In this document: in pieces, positions 1 through 8,857 of the stretch | Layout: each line of letters begins with the position of its first letter | Numbering within the stretch: position 1 is the first letter of the stretch | From: Saprospiraceae bacterium | GTDB taxonomy: Bacteria > Bacteroidota > Bacteroidia > Chitinophagales > Saprospiraceae | Direction of reading: 5' to 3' | Assembly (NCBI GenBank): GCA_016710115.1 | Contig: JADJLN010000014.1 | Span: 1 to 64,000 of the forward strand | DNA: 64,000 nt | Notes under the pieces: generated by a model | Databases searched by the model: none | What the model saw: only the letters and a program-made list of their open reading frames with translations | What the model was told of the DNA's origin: nothing | Program-made: the position numbers and the translations under genes

Positions 1-10
1 TAAAACTATA

Positions 11-32
11 GGTTCTATTCCCTCCTTCTCCG
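11..32 (+). tRNA. possible 3' remnant of a tRNA-Ser gene
   Basis: The bases read like the end of a tRNA: a T-loop-like TTCTATT, five bases, then CTTCTCC and a G. CTTCTCC followed by G is typical of the 3' acceptor strand of tRNA-Ser. The bases to the left do not form the expected T-stem partner, so either the gene is broken here or only its 3' end was left as an attachment-site scar. A terminator follows directly, as expected behind a tRNA. The window edge prevents checking the 5' half. Confidence 0.25.
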
Positions 33-48
33 CAACCCTTAGTTATTA

Positions 49-74
49 GGCCGCTCAAGAGCGGCCTTTTGTTT
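49..74 (+). terminator. Rho-independent terminator
   Basis: An 8-bp perfect stem, GGCCGCTC (49-56) with GAGCGGCC (59-66), is followed by TTTTGTTT (67-74). It would end transcription entering from the left edge, probably from the tRNA-like gene just upstream. Confidence 0.7.
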
Positions 75-578
75 GGCAGTCCTTAAAGGGTACATTATGG
101 GGTACAGTTTGGAATATAAGTCGTAGTTATTTTTGTGCTGGGTCTGCCAAGTTGGATTCACTCTTTCCATTTTTCTAAGCATTTTTCTGTTATTTCGGTA
201 CTCCAAACTCCGCAATAAACGTAGTCTATTGCCAATGTCTAAAATTAGGGTTTGCTCCATACGAACTCTTGGTCAAGTTCATTTTACCTCATATGATAGC
301 TACCGTTCTGTCCTTCTACTTCGTGGAGTAGAAGGACAGCTGAACCTCCAAGCTGTGACTACTCAACCGTCGGCAAGCCTTCCCTGAAGGACTGTCTGAA
401 TGCGTTTAAGCTATGTATCCGCAAGTTTGATCACTTGGATGTTGCTCGGATAATCCAACAATTGAAACTGGGTTAGATTCTGTTTCCTGCCAGAAACCCG
501 TAGCTTCGTTTTCACCAAACAGGTACGTCCCCCGCAAAGGACGATCAACAGAATTCAATCAAACCCAACCTGAAGACT
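75..578. other. non-coding stretch with arm-site-like repeats and one hairpin
   Basis: I see no convincing gene here; the open frames lack recognisable protein motifs. Two GGGTACA direct repeats (88-94 and 100-106) are spaced one helical turn apart, which resembles integrase arm sites but proves nothing. A perfect 13-bp hairpin lies at 308-339. Confidence 0.4.
308..339. repeat. perfect 13-bp inverted repeat
   Basis: CTGTCCTTCTACT (308-320) pairs with AGTAGAAGGACAG (327-339) around the loop TCGTGG. There is no T-run on either side, so it is not an obvious terminator. Its role is unknown. Confidence 0.55.
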
Positions 579-1355
579 ATGACAGACAAAAGGCACCTCC
601 AAGAAAGTCACCCGCGTGGGAGGTGACGAGGCATCTACCCCATCCAGTAGCGCCGGCTTTGTGGCCTCTGCAGAAAGCAAGGGCAAGGCAAAAAACTTCC
701 GCATGATTTCCATCCTGACCTGGATTGCAGCGATCGGGATCGAGGTATGGGCCATCATGATCCTCCGCAAACCACCCGTGGAAATGGGCTGGCTGATCGG
801 CCTCATCATCGGTGCCCTCATTTTTGCCGTGATCGGCAACGTCCTCTGGAAGAAGGCCAATCGCACGGATCCGGCATCCGAGAAAGATAAAACCCGGTTC
901 TTCATCCAGAACCAGCTGGGACTGATCATCTCCATTATCGCCTTCCTGCCCCGGTCATCCTCATCTTTACCAATAAGGACCTCAGTGGCAAGCAGAAAGG
1001 GATCGTCGGCTCCATCGCCGCCATCGCCATGATCATTGCCGGGGCGACAGGAGTGGATCTCAATCCACCATCTATCGAACAGTACACCGAACAGACCGCC
1101 CAGGTGGAGTCGCTTACCGGTGGTGTCAACCATGTCTACTGGACGAAATCAGGCAAGAGCTATCACCTCTATTCCGACTGTTCCTACATCAATTCCGATC
1201 GGACCACCGAAATCTTCGAAGGCACCGTGGCCCAGTCACGCGAGCTGAAGAACATCACCGACCTGTGTGATCGTTGCGAACGCAGAGCGGTCAAGGAAAA
1301 TGAGGCAACCGTTCCAGAAGCAGTCGAAGAAGCTCCGGTCGAGACAACGGAATAG
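579..1355 (+). CDS. multi-pass membrane protein with C-terminal Cys/His domain (frameshifted)
   Basis: I do not recognise a named family. Codon-by-codon reading shows one protein broken by indels: a probable ATG at 579 runs out of frame near 591, the frame from GTG 616 gives most of the membrane part, and the frame from about 950 gives the rest. Near 950 one base appears lost in a CCCC run; restoring it gives a continuous hydrophobic helix (VILIFTNKDL...). About four membrane helices precede a soluble tail with a YHLYSDCSYI...LCDRCERR pattern. This resembles the small His/Cys module seen at the ends of many bacterial proteins and may bind metal. The last 20 residues are acidic. A strong terminator follows at 1374. 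Confidence 0.55.
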
Positions 1356-1373
1356 TTTTCATGAAATGTTCAT

Positions 1374-1415
1374 GTAAAAGGGCCATTTCTCTACTTCGAG
1401 AAATGGCCCTTTTAC
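1374..1415. terminator. strong bidirectional terminator
   Basis: An 18-bp perfect stem (1374-1391 with 1398-1415) closes the loop TACTTC. One arm starts with GTAAAA and the other ends with TTTTAC, so both strands have a T-run. It can stop the gene ending at 1355 and also transcripts running leftward out of mfd. Confidence 0.85.
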
Positions 1416-1560
1416 GATAGCGTCAATTCAACTTAGAATACAAAATCTGCGTCCAAATGTAACCCGAGAATGAACCCACTGTCCGTTGTCGGGATGTTTT
1501 GTCACCATTTTTGCGAGGCCGGCAAAAATGTCGCCAAAACCGAATGTCCTTATTGAACCT

Positions 1561-1586
1561 ATACCCAGGGTTGAAACCCTGGGCTA
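1561..1586. repeat. REP-like palindrome
   Basis: CCCAGGGTT (1564-1572) and AACCCTGGG (1575-1583) form a 9-bp perfect palindrome around GA, flanked by ATA and CTA. This resembles dispersed REP-type palindromes between genes in many bacteria. Only one copy is seen in this window. Confidence 0.45.
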
Positions 1587-1655
1587 CATCAGCTTCGAGT
1601 ACAAGACTGAGAAAAGCTTTGCGTCTTTGCTTCTTTCCGTTTTCTCCTCCACTTC

Positions 1656-4654
1656 TTAACTCATAACCTCCTCCCCTCCTTCCAGCGCCACTTTCAACTC
1701 CTGCAGCACACGCCGGGCCTGGCGCAGATCCCGGACATCATCCCGGGCCACCAGCAGATGATTGCGCACCTCCTTGATGGACAGACCCAGCGCCTTCCCC
1801 TTGTTGGCCATCACTGTAAACAGGTTCTTGAAGGTCGCACTGTCATAGAATGCCGATTGCGGGTTCTGGACGAAGTAGGCGCGCAGCTTGCCATTCTTCA
1901 ACACCAGACGTTCGAAGCCCAGCTCCTTGCAGATCCACCGCAGTCGAAGTCCGTCAAAGAGTTCATTTACCTCATCCGGTATTTTTCCAAACCGGTCGGT
2001 GAGCATGTCACTGAAGGTCTGCAGGTCCTCCTCGGTTTCCACCTCATCGAGCTGGGTGTAGAGGTTCAGTCGCTCCTGGATACTGGACACATATTCATCC
2101 GGGATGTGCATTTCCGCATCGGTATCCACAGTCACATCCCGGACGAACAGGCGGTGCACCCCCTGTTCTTCATGGAAGGTATCAGCAAAATCCTCCTCCT
2201 TTAGTTCCTGGATGGCTTCATCCAGGATGCGCTGGAAGGTCTCGAATCCGATCTCCGAAATAAAGCCGCTCTGCTCCCCGCCCAGCATGTTTCCGGCCCC
2301 GCGAATGTCCAGGTCTTTCATGGCAATATGAAAGCCACTACCCAGGTCACTGAAATCTTCGATGGTCTTTATCCGCTTGCGAGCTTCGGGGGTCATCACC
2401 GACAGGGGCGGATGAATGAGATAGCAGTACGCCTTGGTGTTCGAACGGCCCACCCGGCCGCGCAACTGGTGCAGGTCGCTCAGCCCGTACTGGTGAGCAT
2501 TGTTGATGATGATGGTATTGGCATTGGAGATGTCTAGTCCCGTCTCGATGATATTGGTGCTCACCAGCACATCAAACTCCATCAATGAATGCCGTAAGAG
2601 TCTTTTCCAGCTTGTCTGCTTCCATCTGACCATGAGCCAGGCGATCCGGACATCCGGACAGAGACGCTGGACCAATCCGGCCACCTCGCTCAGACTCTTT
2701 ACCCGGTTGTGGACAAAAAACACCTGACCTCCACGCTGCACCTCGTTGAGGATGGCACTGCGGATGATCTCCTCACTGAAAATCTGGCCTCCGTGTGAAT
2801 GGGCTGGCGGTTGGGTGGCGGAGTCCGGATGATGGACATATCCCTGGCGGCCATCAGGCTGAACTGCAGCGTCCGCGGGATGGGGGTGGCGGTCAGGGTC
2901 AGGGTATCCACATTCACCTTGATGGAGCGGAGTTTTTCCTTGGAACTGACCCCGAATTTCTGCTCCTCATCCACGATCAGCAGGCCCAGGTCTTTGAATT
3001 TGACATCCGCCCAGCAGGGCATGAGTGCCGATGATCACATCGACCTTCCCCTCCCCAGTTCGCCGAGGATGCGCTTTTTGTCCGCGCTGCTGCGGAATCG
3101 GTTGATGTAATCTACCCGACACCCGAAATCACTGAGGCGCTCAGAAAACGTTTTCTGGTGCTGCAATGCCAGGATGGTGGTGGGCACCAGGATGGCCACC
3201 TGCTTGCCATTCACGACGGCCTTGAAGGCCGCCCGCACAGCCACTTCTGTCTTCCCGAATCCGACATCGCCGCAGATCAGCCGGTCCATGGGGTTGGCCC
3301 GCTCCATATCCTGCTTGACGTCCAGGGTGGAGGTAAACTGATCGGGAGTATCCTCATAAATAAACGAGGCTTCCAGCTCATTCTGCAAATAGCCATCTGG
3401 CGCAAAGGCAAACCCAGGGGCCGCCCGCCGTCGGGCATAGAGGGCAATGAGTTCCTTGGCAATATCCTTGACTTTTTTCTTGGTCTTGGCCTTGAGGTTC
3501 TTCCAGGTCTCGGAGCCCAGCTTGCTCAGCTGCGGTTCGGTGCCGTCCTTACCGATGTACTTGGCCAGTTTGTGCAGGGAGTTGATCCCCACATACAGAA
3601 TATCGTTGTTCTTGTATATGATCCGGACGGATTCCTGCACGTGCCCGTTCACCTCGATCTTCTCCAGGCCGGAATACCGCCCGACCCCGTGATCGATATG
3701 GGTCACAAAATCGCCCGGTACCAGTTCACGGATCATGCGCAGGTTCATGGCCTGGTCACGTGTAAAACCCCGACGCAGTTTGTAGGCGTGGTAGCGGTTG
3801 AAGATCTGATGGTCGGTATAACACAGGATCTTCATCTCATCATCGATGAACCCCTGGTGGAGCCCAATGGTCACCGCATGAAAAATGACCCTGGCCTGCA
3901 GCTCCTCGAAGATGGCGTGGAAACGCTCGACCTGGCGGGGATTATCCGTGAACAGGTAAAAGGTATATCCCTTCTGGTCATTGGTGCGCAGATCCCGAAT
4001 CAGGAGGTCGAAATTCTTGTTGAAGCTGGGTTGTGGCCGACCGGTCATATCGATGGTCACATCGGTCTTGTAGGCAGCGGGAACCTTGTCGGTAAAAATG
4101 ATGGTATAACCTCCCAACCGGTCGATGATCTCACCGGGAGGGATGAAGGGGCGCTCCCTGAAGATGGCCACCAGCTTTTCCTCCTCTCCGGGCAGGACGT
4201 CAGGTACATAGTCCATCGCCCTGGCAAATGCTTCCTGACACTTATCCAGCAGGAAGCCCGGATCTCGGATCCAGATCGCTGCATTTTCCGTCAGGATGGA
4301 CAGGAGGTCGGTCTTCTGTTTGGGGTCGTACCCTTTGTGCGCATCGGGGATGATGTTCACCCGTTCAACCCGTTGCCGCGACAGCTGGGTCATGGGATCG
4401 AAGGTGCGGATACTCTCCACCTCGACGTCAAAAAGCTCTACCCTGTAAGGCCATTCATTACCATAGGAGAAGATGTCAACAATGCCTCCACGGATGGAGA
4501 ATTGCCCCGGTTCGTATAGGACAAAGCAATCCTGCGCCCCGGCCAGATTGGTCAGGGATATGCGCCCTTGTTGATGTTCTTCAAGGGCCTTTGTCAGGCG
4601 GACGATCCGCTCATCTTGCCGATAGGCACTGAGCAGCCGTTGCAGGTTCTCCAC
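1656..4654 (-). CDS. mfd: transcription-repair coupling factor Mfd (frameshifted, shortened N-terminus)
   Basis: Mfd is the helicase-like translocase that removes stalled RNA polymerase and recruits UvrA for repair. Visible parts in order: start of domain 1, the YEPGQFSIRGG/VDIF block of the UvrB-homology module, the RNAP-interaction domain (FVTHIDHGVGRYSGLEKIEV), Walker A GDVGFGKTE, DEEQKFG, TLTATPIPRTL, the LRGRVGRSN motif, and the C-terminal domain. The frame breaks near 3030, near 2790 and twice between 2580 and 2640; both sides of each break match Mfd. The break near 2637 sits on a CCAGG. The start is GTG 4654, just behind a TAnnTTTG box. From memory of Bacteroidota Mfd, about 120-130 residues are missing near codon 45 (about 4519), where the text jumps from the extreme N-terminus to YEPGQF. 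That would remove most of domain 1a and part of the UvrA-binding domain. Confidence 0.9.
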
Positions 4655-4658
4655 GGCG

Positions 4659-4666
4659 CAAATGTA
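4659..4666 (-). promoter_or_regulatory. -7 promoter box upstream of mfd
   Basis: On the minus strand this reads TACATTTG, a perfect fit to the Bacteroidota -7 consensus TAnnTTTG. It ends four bases before the GTG start, so the transcript would be leaderless or nearly so. No clear -33 box is seen. Confidence 0.4.
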
Positions 4667-4748
4667 GGTGGTTCGGAATAATTACAGGTTCCTTTGTTCC
4701 AGGTTCCTGGTTGCTTTCAGGTCTAGCAATGCAACAATGACGCTTGGC

Positions 4749-4791
4749 TGTTCAAAGTCAGAGCTGGCGCTCTGATGTTCAATGTTTAACG
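4749..4791. repeat. GTTCAA-family hairpin unit
   Basis: The hairpin TCAGAGC-TGGC-GCTCTGA (4758-4775) lies between TTCAAAG on the left and TGTTCAATGTTTAACG on the right. Units of the same plan, with different stem sequences, occur at 6566-6688, 27127-28372 and 63477-63524. Upstream, 4681-4712 holds GGTTCC/TTCCAGG words also present in the 27-28 kb units. Confidence 0.6.
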
Positions 4792-4800
4792 AAACAAGGG

Positions 4801-5545
4801 TACATGTCCCCCTCCCATTATTCCCCCATCTCCGGAGATGCATGTATTCATGAGGGGGTGGTTTGGCGATTACAATTATCCACGGAGAATAACCCCGGGT
4901 GCGCCAAACCGGGGGAGGAAAGATGACCCCGGAGCGAATGCGCTGGGCATGAACCACCGTCCCAGCCAGGGAGGGACAAAATATTGTCCCCCTCCCAGTA
5001 TACTCCCTCTCCGAAGATGCATGTGTTCATGAGGGGGTGGTTTGGCGACGACAATTCTCCACGGAGAATAATCCCGGGGGCGCCAAACCGGGGGAGGAAA
5101 GATGACCCCGGATCGAATGCGCGTTGGGCCACTCTCGTCCCGAGTACTCGGGAGGGACAATATTTTGTCCCCCTCCCAGTATACTCCCTCTCCGGAGATG
5201 CATGTGTTCATGAGGGGGTGGTTTGGCGACGACAATTCTCCACGGAGAATAATCCCGGGGCGCCAAACCGGGGAGGAAAGATGACCCTGGATCGAATGCG
5301 CTGGGCCACCCCCGTCGCCCCCAGATGACTCCGGGAAGGACAATATTTTGTCCCCTCCCAGTATCCCCCCCCTCCGGAGAGGCATTTGTTCAGGAGGGGG
5401 TGTTTTGGCGACGACAATTCTCCACGGAGAATAATCCCGGGGGCGCCAAACCGGGGGAGGAAAGATGACCCCGGATCGAATGCGCGCTGGGCCACCCCCG
5501 TCCCGAGTACTCGGAAAGGACATAAATCGTTCCCCCTCAACACGA
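4801..5545. repeat. tandem array of about 180-bp palindrome-rich repeats, left cluster
   Basis: Four units; the landmark CATGTGTTCA-type word occurs at 4841, 5020, 5201 and 5383, a period of 179-182 bp. Each unit holds an outer stem GGTTTGGCG...CGCCAAACC enclosing an inner hairpin ATTCTCC-AC-GGAGAAT and a CCCGGG-type core. A GGGAGGAAAGATGACC word follows, then GCGC(T)GGGCCAC, and often the palindrome CCCGAGTACTCGGG and the stem GGGACAA...TTGTCCC. Copies differ by scattered substitutions and small indels. The array encodes no protein; open frames across it are low-complexity. It ends just before the DUF559 nuclease gene. Confidence 0.85.
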
Positions 5546-5659
5546 TATCCAAATTCGAAAACGGTTGCCTTCACTAGAATAGAAAAGAGCGAGGCAAGTT
5601 CATTTTATTTCAAAATATAAAACATATTGTTTTATATTTATTGCACTATTGATCATGTC

Positions 5660-6079
5660 ATGAAAGCCTCTCCCCAGAATTTCTTCCATTATAATTCCAG
5701 ATTGAGAAATTTTGCCCACTCAAACAGAGGACATATGACCAAGGGGGAAGCTTGTTTATGGAAATACGTCCTGAGAGGCAGGATGATGAAAGGCTACCAG
5801 TTTAGAAGGCAGCGCCCGGTTCTCAACTATATCGCTGATTTTATGTGTAAGGAACTACTTCTAATTATTGAAGTAGATGGGTTTACCCATCAATTTGAAG
5901 AGGTACTGGATAAGGATCTTGTAAGGGAGCAAGCACTTCAAAAAGCGGGATTTCGAATACTCCGTTTTTCCGATCAGGAAGTGCTTACAGAATTGCGACA
6001 AGTTGTCAGGACCCTGGAAATAATGATTGAACAAATCGAGTTAGAAGATGCATTCAATCAAGGAGGCGACAAGCATTGA
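5660..6079 (+). CDS. DUF559 / Vsr-like endonuclease-domain protein
   Basis: A 139-residue protein of the DUF559 family, small PD-(D/E)XK nucleases related to very-short-patch-repair endonucleases. Candidate active-site residues are all present: E30 in TKGEACLWK, D60 in YIADFMC, and E71 and D73 in IIEVDGF. The QFRRQRPVLNYIADF block and the closing GFRILRFSDQEVL block are family hallmarks. The start at 5660 (MKASPQNFF) fits family length better than the upstream in-frame ATG at 5627. The gene is more AT-rich than its surroundings and is bracketed by the same structured repeat on both sides. That suggests the gene and repeats travel or act together. The substrate is unknown. Confidence 0.85.
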   Translation: MKASPQNFFHYNSRLRNFAHSNRGHMTKGEACLWKYVLRGRMMKGYQFRRQRPVLNYIADFMCKELLLIIEVDGFTHQFEEVLDKDLVREQALQKAGFRILRFSDQEVLTELRQVVRTLEIMIEQIELEDAFNQGGDKH

Positions 6080-6104
6080 TGAATATTATGACTAGGTCCA
6101 CCCC

Positions 6105-6435
6105 CGTCATTATCCTGTCCCCCTCCCAGAATATTCCCAACTTCGGAGACACCTGTATTCATGAGGGGGTTGTTTGGCGATGACAATTATCCACGGAGAA
6201 TAATCCCGGGTGCGCCAAACCGGGGGAGGAAAGATGACCCTGGATCGAGTGCGCGTTGGGCCACCCCCGTCTGTTTACATGACCTGCGGTCATGAAAACA
6301 TCCACCCGCCAGCGGGGGACAATATTTTGCCCTCCCAGTATACCCCCATCTCCCCGAGACGCATGTGTACATGAGGGTGGTTTGGCGATGACAATTCTCC
6401 ACGGAGAATAATCCCGGGGGCGCCAAACCGGGGAA
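6105..6435. repeat. about 180-bp palindrome-rich repeats, right cluster
   Basis: Two more units of the 4801-5545 family, with the landmark word at 6152 and 6362 (spacing 210). The extra length holds an additional palindrome, CATGACCTGCGGTCATG, near 6277-6293. The outer GGTTTGGCG...CGCCAAACC and inner ATTMTCC-AC-GGAGAAT stems are conserved. The second unit stops abruptly after CGCCAAACCGGGGAAG. They are in the same orientation as the left cluster, so the nuclease gene sits within a direct-repeat array. Confidence 0.8.
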
Positions 6436-6496
6436 GTTGGAAGCATCAAAAATCCTGCTTGATTTAGGGATGGGAACAGGGGCACTATGCCTGGCC

Positions 6497-6745
6497 GCCC
6501 GGACGCTTCGGTCCGGATCCCCCCGAGTTCTCGGGGCCCCCGAAGCCTCGGGGGGATCGTTTGGGGTTCAAGGTTTAAGGCGAAGCCTTGCGGCTTGTCG
6601 GTTCAAGGTTCAACGTGTTAAACCGAATCCTCGGGTACATTGAACGTTGAACCGGGTTTGCGCAAGCAAAACCCTTGAACATTGAACCGCCCATCATTCA
6701 CAATACGCCAAAACCGATGGAACCAGGAACTAGTAACCTGGAATT
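6497..6745. repeat. nested GC hairpins and two GTTCAA-family units
   Basis: From left: the hairpin CCGGACGCTTCGGTCCGG; a 12-bp perfect stem GATCCCCCCGAG (6516-6527) with CTCGGGGGGATC (6547-6558); a GTTCAAGGTTTAA word (6566) and a GTTCAAGGTTCAACG word (6601) around a GCGAAGCC/GGCTTGTC hairpin with loop TTGC; then TTGAACGTTGAACC (6640) and TTGAACATTGAACC (6675) around GGGTTTGC-GCAA-GCAAAACCC. The tail near 6720-6745 has AACCAGGAACTAGTAACCTGG words. There is no coding signal, and it ends against the histidine-kinase stop codon. Confidence 0.65.
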
Positions 6746-6757
6746 TGGAACGTGGAA

Positions 6758-7918
6758 TCACCCCTTCGGCACAGGCAACAAAATCCCGAATGTGGTCCCT
6801 TTACCCGGAGCACTTGACCGCACAAAAATGCGGCCCTTATGATAGCTCTCCACGATCCGTTTCGCCAGGGATAAGCCCAATCCCCAACCTCGTGATTTGG
6901 TGGTATAACCGGGTTTGAATACCCGCTTGAACCGGGATGAAGGAATCCCCTTTCCTGTATCACTGATATCAATAGCAACCCATCGACCCTCCTGCCGAAC
7001 AACAGCGCTGATCTCCCCTTCCCCATCCATGGCATCCAGGGCATTGCGCAACAGATTCTCGATCACCCACTCGAAGAGGTGCGTGTTGATCATCACAATG
7101 ACCGGCATACCAGTTGGATCCGGAAAATGAAGCTGAACACGCTTTGGTGCCCGTGCCTGCATGTATGAACGGGTTCGATCCAGACAGGTCAGCAGATTGT
7201 GCGGTTCGAGTTCTGCCTTGGAGCCGATCTTGCTGAACCGGTCAGCAATCAACTCCAGTTTCTCTGCATCACGTTCGATCTCATCAGCAGCAAACGACAC
7301 CTGCGCATTTCCATGTGCATGATTGCGCAAATACTCGACCCAGGCGACAATAGCCGTCAACGGTGTCCCCAACTGGTGAGCTGTTTCACGTGCCATGCCG
7401 ACCCAGATCCGGTTTTCTTCTGCGCGTCGTGAAACACTGAACCCCAAATACCCGAGAAAGATCAGCACCAGTACAAGCGCGATCTGTACAAAGGGCAGAA
7501 ACCGCAGATTGGCCACCAGTGAACTGTCCTCATAGTAGATCTTCTTTCCATCACCCAACTCGACAGGCGGGTATCCATCCGCCTGGATTTTCGCCAGACG
7601 GGAACTCAGAAACAACTTAGAAGTATCCCGTTCTTCCCCGAAATTCCGCGCATCCTCAATGACCCCCCGTTCGTTGACGAGGATCAGAGGGACATTCAAT
7701 TCCGCAGTAAGTATGGCATCATGAAGCAGAAAGGAAGCATTATCCGGATTCTTGGGGAGGTCTTCCACGGCAGTCTTGAAAAAAACGATCTTCTGATGTT
7801 CAAATGCCTTGATCTTGTCGACGACCTGGCGGATCACAAGAAGAGACAAGATGACGATCAGCATCCCTGCCAGTGCAAGTCCCCATTTCCAGATCGATTT
7901 CAGGCGATAGATATCCAT
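6758..7918 (-). CDS. membrane sensor histidine kinase
   Basis: A 386-residue two-component sensor kinase. A membrane helix at about residues 10-30, an extracytoplasmic segment of about 110 residues, a second helix at about 143-162, then the phospho-acceptor H-box ETAHQLGTPLTAI with its histidine near residue 181. The N-box ENLLRNALDAM, G1 DTGKGIP and G2 GWGLGLSLAKRI follow, so the ATPase domain looks intact. A start at 7918 (MDIYRLKS) is chosen over the in-frame ATG at 7936 because a TATCTTTG promoter box overlaps the latter. No response regulator lies next to it, so the partner is encoded elsewhere; the signal sensed is not apparent. Confidence 0.9.
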   Translation of the reverse strand: MDIYRLKSIWKWGLALAGMLIVILSLLVIRQVVDKIKAFEHQKIVFFKTAVEDLPKNPDNASFLLHDAILTAELNVPLILVNERGVIEDARNFGEERDTSKLFLSSRLAKIQADGYPPVELGDGKKIYYEDSSLVANLRFLPFVQIALVLVLIFLGYLGFSVSRRAEENRIWVGMARETAHQLGTPLTAIVAWVEYLRNHAHGNAQVSFAADEIERDAEKLELIADRFSKIGSKAELEPHNLLTCLDRTRSYMQARAPKRVQLHFPDPTGMPVIVMINTHLFEWVIENLLRNALDAMDGEGEISAVVRQEGRWVAIDISDTGKGIPSSRFKRVFKPGYTTKSRGWGLGLSLAKRIVESYHKGRIFVRSSAPGKGTTFGILLPVPKG

Positions 7919-7933
7919 ATGTCTCCCGATGGC

Positions 7934-7941
7934 CAAAGATA
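7934..7941 (-). promoter_or_regulatory. -7 promoter box for the histidine kinase
   Basis: The minus strand reads TATCTTTG, a perfect TAnnTTTG box, 15 bases upstream of the ATG at 7918. It overlaps the alternative ATG at 7936 and so argues against that start. No good -33 match is seen. Confidence 0.5.
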
Positions 7942-7958
7942 CACCCCCTGGAACGGGG

Positions 7959-8792
7959 TCAGCGCAGTTTCTGCTTCAGGAATGACAATACCAGGGCATT
8001 TGCTTCTTGTGCCGCAGGTTCATCAAACCGAGGACTACTGGGATTGGCAAATGCATGATCAGCATCATAAAAGTGATATGTAAACGTCTTTCCCGTGGCC
8101 TGACACAACGCGGCAAATTTGCGAACGACTTCCGCATTGATCCATTGGTCCCGACTGGCAAATAAACCCAATACCTCTGCCTTCAGTGGAACAAGCTCGG
8201 TTGCTGTTTCTACCGGCATGCCATAGTAGATCACACATCCTTCAGATCGTTCACCTGCCAGAATAGACGCGCGCAGGCTCCATCCCCCTCCGAAACACCA
8301 ACCGATGGTAGCTACCTGGGCGTCCGGCCCCCATTGGTCCAGAGCTCCGCGAAGAATGGCCTCCAGCCGCTCCTGTTTGCGCGTTTGCATCAACGTACCG
8401 GCCTCTTCCCGGGTTGTCGCCACCTGACCGTCATACAGGTCAATCGCCCAGACATGAACCCCTAATGAATCAAAGAGTCGTTCGGCCTCCTGTTTGATAT
8501 GATCATTCAAGCCCCACCATTCGTGGATGACGATCAGGTGCTTGGCCGATGGAGCCGTTGACCGAAGAACGTATGCACGCCCTTCCTTCCCATCCGCAGT
8601 GGGAAAAGTGACCAATTCACCTCGCGGATGGACATCCAGTTCTTCAGGGATTTCATGGGCATCCTTGAAGGATTTGTCGGTCGTGAATTTGGCCATCCCA
8701 TCCGATGTATCCGGAGATGAGGATTGACATCCGGAAATGAAGCCACCGATGCAGGCGACCACAGCAAGGTGCAGGAGAAGTCTTGTTGTCAT
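7959..8792 (-). CDS. dienelactone hydrolase family lipoprotein
   Basis: A 277-residue alpha/beta hydrolase. A signal peptide ends in the lipobox ISGC with the lipidated Cys at residue 22, so it is likely a membrane-anchored periplasmic or outer-membrane lipoprotein. The catalytic triad of the family is visible: Cys166 in GWCFGGGW, Asp215 in ASRDQW and His246 in DADHAFANP. The last motif is highly typical of dienelactone hydrolases. The substrate is unknown; lactone or ester hydrolysis is inferred from family. It follows the histidine kinase start by only about 40 bases on the same strand and may be cotranscribed with it. Confidence 0.88.
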   Translation of the reverse strand: MTTRLLLHLAVVACIGGFISGCQSSSPDTSDGMAKFTTDKSFKDAHEIPEELDVHPRGELVTFPTADGKEGRAYVLRSTAPSAKHLIVIHEWWGLNDHIKQEAERLFDSLGVHVWAIDLYDGQVATTREEAGTLMQTRKQERLEAILRGALDQWGPDAQVATIGWCFGGGWSLRASILAGERSEGCVIYYGMPVETATELVPLKAEVLGLFASRDQWINAEVVRKFAALCQATGKTFTYHFYDADHAFANPSSPRFDEPAAQEANALVLSFLKQKLR

Positions 8793-8857
8793 GCTCCGAA
8801 GGTAGAGAATGAAGTGAAAATGGTTTTTGCTGACCGGTATTCTGGTTGGGCTTGCGG

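Noticed and set aside
39..260. Minus-strand 73-residue frame as an integrase fragment
   Set aside because: No catalytic motif or family pattern of tyrosine recombinases is visible, and the frame runs through the terminator hairpin.
3158..4519. Long plus-strand frame opposite mfd
   Set aside because: It has no recognisable motif, and the opposite strand is clearly Mfd.
1656..4654. mfd as a decaying pseudogene
   Set aside because: Both sides of every frame break keep fully conserved motifs, and similar breaks occur in many other genes of the window, so sequence error is more likely.
4848..5577. Overlapping Pro/Gly/Arg-rich open frames in the repeat array
   Set aside because: They occur on both strands in several frames with the 180-bp period, as expected from GC-rich repeats; there is no start context and no protein family.
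4801..6435. CRISPR array
   Set aside because: Units are about 180 bp, internally palindromic and similar throughout. There is no short repeat/unique spacer alternation and no cas gene.
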